Part shown: in pieces, positions 58,480 to 64,000 of the stretch
Layout of the letters: every line of letters begins with the position of its first letter
Position numbering within the stretch: the first letter of the stretch is position 1
DNA from: Okapia johnstoni
Taxonomy: Eukaryota; Chordata; Mammalia; Artiodactyla; Giraffidae
DNA length: 64,000 nucleotides
Reading direction: 5' to 3'
Assembly (NCBI GenBank): GCA_024291935.2
Contig: CM044313.1
Span: 79,979,001 to 80,043,000, forward strand
Made by a program: the position numbers and the translations under genes
Notes under the pieces: model-generated
What the model was told of the DNA's origin: nothing
The model's database searches: none
The model's input: only the letters and a program-made list of their open reading frames with translations

Positions 58480-59297
58480 GTGATAAAAGTTTAGTTCAGT
58501 TCATTCACTCAGTCATGTCCCCATGCGACCCCATGAATCATAGCACGCCAGGCCTCCCTGTCCATAACAAACTCCCAGAGTTTACCCAAACCCATGTCCA
58601 TCGAGTCGGTGAGGCCATCCAACCATATCATCCTCTGTCGTCCCCTTCTCCTCCTGCCCCAATCCTTCCCAGCATTAGAGTCTTTTCCAATGAGTCAACT
58701 CTTCGCATGAGGTGGCCAAAGTATTGGAGTTTCAGCTTCAACATCAGTCCTTCCAATGAACACCCAGGACTGATCTCCTTTAGGATGGACTGGTTGGATC
58801 TCCTTGCAGTCCAAGCGACTCTCAAGAGTCTTCTCCAGCAACACAGTTTAAAAGCATCAATTCTTCGGCGCTCAGCTTTCTTCACCATCCAACTCTCACA
58901 TCCATACATGACCACTGGAAAAATAATAGCCTTGACTAGACGGACCTTTGCTTGCAAAGTAATGTCTCTGCTTTTTAATATGCTATCTAGGTTGGTCATA
59001 ACCTTCCTTCCAAGGAGTAAGCATCTTTTAATTTCATGGCTGCAATCACCATCTGCAGTGATTTTGGAGCTCAGAAAAATAAAGTTTAACACTGTTTCCC
59101 CATCTGTTTGCCATGCAGTGAGGGACTGGATGCCATGATCTTAGTTTTCTGAATGTTGAGTTTAAGCCAACTTTTTCACTCTCTTCTCTTACTTTCATCA
59201 AGAGGCTTTTTAGTTCTTCTTCACTTTCTGCCATAAGGGTGGTGTCATCTGCATATCTGAGGTTATTGCTGTTTCTCCTGGCAATCTTGATTCCTGC

Positions 59298-60014
59298 TTA
59301 TGCTTCTTCCAGCCCAGCGTTTCTCATGATGTACTCTGCATATAAGTTAAATAAGCAGGGTGACAATATACAGCCTTGACGTACTCCTTTTCCTATTTGG
59401 AACCAGTCTGTTGTTCCATGTCCAGTTCTAACTGTTGCTTCCTGACCTGCATACAGGTTTCTCAAGAGACAGGTCAGATGGTCTGGTATTCCCATCTCTT
59501 TCAGAATTTTCCACAGTTTCTTGTGATCCACACAATCAAAGGCTTTGGCATAGTCAATAAAGCAGAAGTAGATGTTTTTCTGGAACTCTCTTGCTTTTTC
59601 ACTGATCCAGCAGATGTTGGCAATTTGATCTCTTGTTCTTCTGCCTTTTCTAAAACCAGCTTGTACATCTGGAAGTTCATGGTTCACATATTGCTGAAGC
59701 CTGGCTTGGAGAATCTTGAGCATTACTTTACTAGCGTGTGAGATAAGTGCAATTGTGCAGTAGTTTCAGCATTCTTTGGCATTGCCTTTCTTTGGGATTG
59801 GAATGAAAACTGACCTTTTCCAGTCCTGTGGCCACTGCTGAGTTTTCCAGATTTGCTGGCATATCGAGTGCAGCACTTTCACATCATCACCTTTGAGGAT
59901 TTGAAATAGCTCAACTGGAATTCCATCACCTCCACTAGCTTTGTTTGTAGTGATGCTTTCTAAGGCCCACTTGACTTCACATTCCAGGATGTCTGGCTCT
60001 AGGTGAGTGATCAC
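59298..60014 (-). pseudogene. BovB reverse transcriptase fragments
   Basis: Two consecutive pieces. 59766-60014 reads ITHLEPDILECEVKWALESI, SGGDGIPVELFQILK and SVFIPIPKKGNAKEC. 59298-59723 reads VQAGFRKGRRTRDQIANICW, YAKAFDCVDHKKLWKILKEM and IGKGVRQGCILSPCLFNLYA. The palm continues at 59046-59234 (MAESEEELKSLLMKVREESE), and the C-terminus at 58628-59092. Breaks separate each piece. The product, when intact in the family, copies element RNA at the nicked target. Confidence 0.85.
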
Positions 60015-61385
60015 ACCATCGTGATTATCTGGGTCATGAAGATCTTTTTTGTACAGTTCTTCTGTGTATTCTTGCCACCTCTTCTTAATATCTTCTGCTC
60101 TGTTAGGTCCATACCATTTCTGTCCTTTATGGAGCCCATCTTTGCGTGAAATGTTCCCTTGGTGTCTCCAATTTTCTTGAAGATATTTCCAGTCTTTCCC
60201 ATTCTATTGTTTTCCTCTATTTCTTTGCATTGATTGCTGAGGAAGGCTTTCTTGTCTATCCTTGCTATTCTTTGAACTCTGCATTCAGATGGGTATATCT
60301 TTCCTTTTCTCCTTTGCTTTTCACTTCTCTTCTTTTCCAAGCTATTTGTAAAGCCTCCTCAGAAAGCCATTTTACTTTTTTGCATTTCTTTTCCAGGGGG
60401 ATGTTCTTGATCCCTGTCTCCTGTACAATGTCATGAACCTCCATCCATAGTTCATCAGACACTCTTGTCTATCAGATCTAGTCCCTTAAATCTATTTGTC
60501 ACTTTCACTGTATAATCATAAGGGAAATGATTTAGGTCATATCTGAATGGTCTAGTGGTTTTCCCTACTTTCTTCAACTTAAGTATGAATTTGGAGTTCT
60601 GAATAAGGAGTTCATGATCTGAGCGACAGTCAGCTCCTGGTCTTGTTTTGCTGACTGTATAGAGCTTCTCCATCTTTGGCTGCAAAGAATATAATCAATC
60701 TGATTTCGGTGTTGACCATCTGGTGATGTCCATGTGTAGAGTCTTCTCTTGTGTTGTTGGAAGAGGGTGTTTGCTATGACCAGTGCGTTCTCTTGGCAAA
60801 ACTCTATTAGCCCTGCTTCATTCTACACTCTAAGGCCAAATTTGCCTGTTACGCCAGGTGTTTCCTGGCTTCCTACTTTTGCATTCCAGTCCCCTATAAT
60901 GAAAAGGACATCTTTTTGGGTTTTAGTTCTAAAAGGTCTTGTAGGTCTTCATAGAACAATTCAAGTTCAGCTTCTTCAACGTTACTGGTCGGGGCATAGA
61001 CTTGGATTACCGTGATGTTGAATGATTTGCCTTGGAAACGAACAGAGATCATTCTGTCATTTTTGAGATTGCATCCAAGTACTGCATTTCAAACTCTTTT
61101 GTTGACCATGATGGCTACTCCATTTCTTCTAAGGGATTCCTTCCCACAGTGGTAGTTATAATGGTCATCTGAGTTAAATTCACCCATTCCAGTCCATCTT
61201 AGTTTGCTGATTCCTAGAATGTCGACGTTCACTCTTGTCATCTCCTGTTTGACCACTTCCAATTTGCCTTGATTCATGGACCTAACATTCCAGGTTCCTA
61301 TGCAATATTGCTCTTTACAGCATCGGATTTTGCTTCTATAACCAGTCACATCCACAGCTGGGTATTGTTTTTGCTTTGGCTCCAT
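60011..61385 (-). pseudogene. BovB endonuclease and linker fragments
   Basis: Pieces at 61089-61385 (VKQEMTRVNVDILGISKLRW, GEFNSDDHYNYHCGKESLRR), 60455-60685 (KTRPGADCRSDHELLIQNSK), 60265-60462 and 60011-60340 form the APE-type endonuclease and the linker to the reverse transcriptase. The DHE-type catalytic signature is visible in CRSDHELL. Stops and shifts separate the pieces. Similar ruminant frames are commonly auto-annotated as craniofacial development protein 2-like; here the element context shows a LINE. Confidence 0.8.
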
Positions 61386-61864
61386 CCCATCATTCTTTCT
61401 GGAGTTATTTCTGCACTGATCTCCAGTAGCATATTGGGCACCTACCGACCTGGGGAGTTCATCTTTCAGTGTCCTATCTTTTTCCTTTTCATACCATTCA
61501 TGGGGTTCTCAAGGCAAGAATACTGAAGTGGTTTTCCATTCCCTTCTCCAGTGGACCACATTTTGTCAGACCTCTCCACCATGACCCATCCATAGTGGGT
61601 GGCCCCAAATGGTATGGCTTAGTTTCATTGAGATAGACAAGGCTGTGGTCCTTGTGATCAGATTAGCTAGTTTTCTGTGATTATAGTTTCAGTGTGTCTG
61701 TCCTCTGATGCCCTCTCGCAACACCTATGGTCTTACTTGGGTTTCTCTTACCTTGGACATGGGGTATCTCTTCACGGCTGCTCCAGCAAAGTGCGGCCAC
61801 TCACGACGGCCCCTCCTGACCTTGAATGTGGAGTAACTCCTCTCGGCCCTCCTGTGCCCATGCA

Positions 61865-62060
61865 GCCACCACTCCTTGGGCCTGGGGTGACTCCTCTCAG
61901 CCGCCCTCGGCCTCTGGTATGGGCTAGCTCCTCTGGGCCACCGCCCCCGGCCTCCGGCCCAGGGTCACTCCTCTTGGCCACCGCCCCTGGCCTCCGGCCC
62001 AGGGTAGCTCCTCTCGGCCGCTGCCCCCGGCCTTAGCCGCGGGGTAGCTCCTCTCAGCCA
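61865..62060 (-). repeat. ~40-bp GC-rich tandem repeat in the BovB 5' region
   Basis: Four consecutive 40-base units (61901-61940, 61941-61980, 61981-62020, 62021-62060) and a shorter fifth on the left. Each has a CCGCCCCCGGCCT-like start and an AGCTCCTCTCGGCC-like end. CpG-rich. It forms the 5' end of the BovB and is probably its promoter region. Confidence 0.9.
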
Positions 62061-62105
62061 GCTTCTGCACGGTCCGTTGCAGCCGCCACGCTTATGATAA
62101 AAGTT

Positions 62106-62844
62106 AATAGCCTCATAATGAGGTATTATGTGCCCTTGAGCGTCAGGATTTCTTAAAACTGGAAAGGCGGACAAACCATAGGTTTCAGAGACCTGCGATT
62201 GCAAAGCCAGCAACTCAGAAAGCCTTTGTTGCAAAAGAGAGTGGTTAGGTAGCAAATTTCTACAATTAAGAGTATGTGGTAAAACCTCATCATTGTTATT
62301 CAGAAAGGTGTTGTGAATTTTAATGTCAAAAGGTGTCTTAGGGGAGTTGTTGCCAAAATCATTAAGTTCTAGCAACGGAGAGACTTGTGGATTATTCGCG
62401 CCTATTGGCAGAGGAGGATCGCTTGGAGCAACCGGGGCAGGGTTTGTAGGAAAATTCTGAAATACTTTATGTTGTTCTAATTGGGCCTTTTGTAAGCTTT
62501 CATCATTTAATTCATATTCCTGTAATAAGTGTTCTGCCTGTTGCTGAATATCAGGAGGGCCAGAATTACCTTGAAATGGCAGAATCAGTTTTAATAAGAG
62601 CCCATAAGGGCCAGAAATCTACCGGAATATTTTTTCCCTGTCCGGCGGCTCATTCAGCATTCTCTTTGACCCGGTGCCAAATTTCTAAGTCAAAACTGCC
62701 TTCATCAGGGAACCAAGGGTTACATTCAACCACTGTTTGAAGGCAAGCCTCTATTCACTGGCGCGAAAGCGAAAGTCCCTGAAATTTAAATAAGTAATAA
62801 AGTAAAGTAGAAAAGTGATGGGGCTTTCCAGCCGTTATACCCAT
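62106..62844 (-). pseudogene. gag: Provirus gag, 5' part: matrix and following region
   Basis: The ATG at 62842-62844 encodes Met-Gly, the usual N-myristoylation start of gag, 67 bases after the primer binding site. The frame meets a stop after 29 codons (62755-62757) and further stops about 40 and 72 codons on. A later open part (62106-62375) reads MLELNDFGNNSPKTPFDIKI and ends HIIPHYEAINFYH at the BovB junction. The second half of gag resumes at 58479 beyond the 3.6-kb insertion. Matrix normally targets gag to the membrane; this one is inactive. Confidence 0.75.
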
Positions 62845-62910
62845 GTCTTTAGTACTTACCAGCCTCAGTAGGCTTCCGAGTCACTTTGCCCGAACTGCCA
62901 CGTGTACCAA

Positions 62911-62928
62911 GTCCCTGTTTGGGCGCCA
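62911..62928 (-). promoter_or_regulatory. Primer binding site, tRNA-Lys type
   Basis: The sense strand reads TGGCGCCCAAACAGGGAC, two bases after the 5' LTR. It matches the tRNA-Lys(UUU) type with one difference and places the provirus among Lys-primed class II elements. Confidence 0.9.
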
Positions 62929-62930
62929 CT

Positions 62931-63570
62931 TGTTGGGGTTCTTTAATGGACCGGAACCTGGTGGTATGGAGTCGACGATAAGAAAGTAAAAGAAAGAAAG
63001 AGGCTGATAGTCCCTGGTTTACGCAGAAAACCAATAAAACCCTAAGACAAAGGGTTTGCACCACTTACTTGGGCTCAGGGCACCCTCTCGAGGAGGTCTT
63101 GAAAGCCTGGATGAGTAAGTAAGCTTCGGTGGGCCTCTGCACTCCAAAGAACTAGCCTGAAGGAGAGAGAGAGAGAAGAGAGAGATGAAGAAAGACATGG
63201 CAACCCAAGCTCTGATGGAACAAGGGTGTTTTCTTCAACATAGTGTGGGTATATAGACTGTCTTACAAGGTAGATTTTTCAGCAAAGATAAGGATCAAAA
63301 ATCTTACAAATTACCAAGGAAACATAAGGCTAGAATCCAAGTCAAAGAGAAAGGGTTGTAAATAATCACTTTCCATATCAGAAAGGAAAAGGGTCATAAA
63401 TAGTTACTTTCACCATATGGAAAAGCTAAGGAAGGAAATGCATGCATTCCTCAGTCCCCGGGAGCAGCTTGCCAGCTCCTCTTAATCCTTGAATATTCAA
63501 GGATTAATAAGGAACAGAGGAATCATGACAGATCAGCACACAGGAAGTCTCCTGTTAAATGCTCCCTAAG
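62931..63570 (-). repeat. Provirus 5' LTR (640 bp)
   Basis: Homologous to the 3' LTR along its full length except for the missing 155-base purine block. The outer end reads CTTAGGGAGC in the sense direction where the 3' LTR has TGTTAGGGAGC, so the terminal TG is lost. The palindrome at 63482-63507 is unchanged. Confidence 0.95.
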
Positions 63571-63580
63571 ATAAGTGTAG

Positions 63581-63850
63581 GAGAAGGCAATGGCACCCCA
63601 CTCCAGTCCTCTTGCCTGGAGAGTCCCATGGATGGAGGAGCCTGGTAGGCTGCAGTCTATGGGGTCGCTAGGAGTCGGACACGACTGAGCGACTTCACTT
63701 TCACTTTTCACTTTCATGCCTTGGAGAAGGAAATGGCAACCCACTCCAGTACTCTTGCCTGGAGAATCCCAGGGATGGGGGAGCCTGGTGGGCTGCTGTC
63801 TATGGGGTCGCACAGAGTCGGACACGACTGAAGCGACTTAGCAGCAAGAA
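63581..63850 (+). mobile_element. Bov-A2 SINE on the provirus target duplication
   Basis: A full Bov-A2 dimer (monomers about 63581-63697 and 63722-63840) between AAGTGTAG copies at 63573-63580 and 63851-63858. The left copy overlaps the provirus TSD (63571-63577), so the SINE inserted next to an already present provirus or its empty site. Confidence 0.94.
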
Positions 63851-63858
63851 AAGTGTAG

Positions 63859-64000
63859 TAACTCAGATAGAGAAAGACAAGTATCATATGATTATCACTT
63901 ATACGTGGAATCTAAAAAATAGTACAAATTATTTACAAAACATAAACAGCCTCACAGATATAGAAAACAAATTTATTTTTACCAAAGGGGAGGTGGGTGG
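63859..64000 (+). mobile_element. L1 3' region, right half (continues past the window)
   Basis: L1 text resumes where it stopped at 51981: TAACTCAGATAGAGAAAGAC, AAGTATCATATGATTATCAC, TTATACGTGGAATCTAAAAA. The element extends beyond 64000. Confidence 0.85.

Larger units (their letters stand above)
58493..62094 (-). mobile_element. Full-length-looking BovB (RTE) LINE inside the provirus gag
   Basis: 3.6 kb on the minus strand, flanked by exact 11-base TGATAAAAGTT at 58481-58491 and 62095-62105. It has a GC-rich repeated 5' region (about 61780-62092), an APE-type endonuclease (first frame 61089-61385 with EQYCIGTWNVRSMNQGKLEV), reverse transcriptase pieces from 60014 to 58628, and the GTTCA-type 3' end at 58493. 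The coding region is broken by several shifts and stops, so it is not autonomous now. It is the most complete BovB here and serves as internal reference for the other copies. Confidence 0.93.
51982..63570 (-). mobile_element. Betaretrovirus-like (class II, Lys primer) endogenous provirus
   Basis: A complete LTR-to-LTR provirus on the minus strand, 5' LTR at the right. It carries a Lys-type primer binding site, gag with capsid homology region and zinc knuckles, a dUTPase-protease frame, pol (RT, RNase H, integrase), env and a polypurine tract, in betaretroviral order. Target duplications ATAAGTG lie at 51975-51981 and 63571-63577. A 3.6-kb BovB splits gag, so the viral part is about 8 kb. All genes carry breaks. 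The two LTRs differ at roughly 30 of ~630 hand-aligned positions (~5%), implying an insertion millions of years old. Not capable of replication as read. Confidence 0.93.

Noticed and set aside
61680..62060. CpG-rich block as a cellular promoter or first exon
   Set aside because: It ends exactly at the BovB target duplication and is the BovB 5' region; the 119-codon Pro-rich frame there is a repeat translation.

Overview
The window is bovid (ruminant) nuclear DNA. The diagnostic content is ruminant-specific mobile DNA on both strands: BovB (RTE) LINEs ending in GTTCA-type repeats, Bov-tA and Bov-A2 SINEs, and L1 copies with the ruminant 3' end. No cellular protein-coding gene, CRISPR array or independent RNA gene could be supported. 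Every long open frame with a recognisable product belongs to a retroelement, so the segment reads as intergenic or intronic sequence.

Layout. 0.2-0.8 kb: LTR-like segment. 0.8-9.3 kb: Bov-tA SINEs, a DNA-transposon fossil, old antisense L1, a BovB tail, an L1 3' end and a Bov-A2. 11.6-15.8 kb: SINE, an MLT1-type LTR split by a BovB tail, and two L1 3' ends. 16.9-22.5 kb: a BovB cluster. It holds one BovB whose 5' part is inverted (twin-priming geometry, flanked by a target-site duplication, TSD) and which carries a nested Bov-A2 and a nested second BovB, followed by a separate 1.5-kb BovB. 26.3-27.7 kb: two BovB tails meeting tail to tail. 29-33 kb: MLT1 LTR with a SINE and a G-quadruplex-like tract, then MIR fossils. 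34.8-40.4 kb: SINEs, BovB tails, a rearranged old L1 with a GC-richer 5' end, and another split MLT1. 41.8-42.9 kb: a twin-primed L1 and an ERV1-type LTR. 43-51.3 kb: mostly unique sequence with MIR/L2 remnants, one L1 and two SINEs.

52.0-63.6 kb is the centrepiece: a betaretrovirus-like (class II) endogenous provirus on the minus strand, inserted in an older L1. It has two LTRs, a Lys-type primer binding site, a polypurine tract and degraded gag, dUTPase-protease, pol and env, all with breaks. A full-length-looking 3.6-kb BovB with its own TSD splits gag, and a Bov-A2 landed on the provirus's outer TSD. The host L1 resumes at the right edge of the window. The order of events is L1, then provirus, then BovB and Bov-A2.

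Nothing here is an intact system. The value lies in nested insertions that can be ordered, two inversion-type LINE insertions, an unusual BovB 5' end, and provirus features: a SU-TM fusing deletion, a long open RNase H-integrase frame, a 26-bp LTR palindrome and a 155-bp LTR length difference. All assignments come from reading the sequence; family names are by recognition and were not database-checked.
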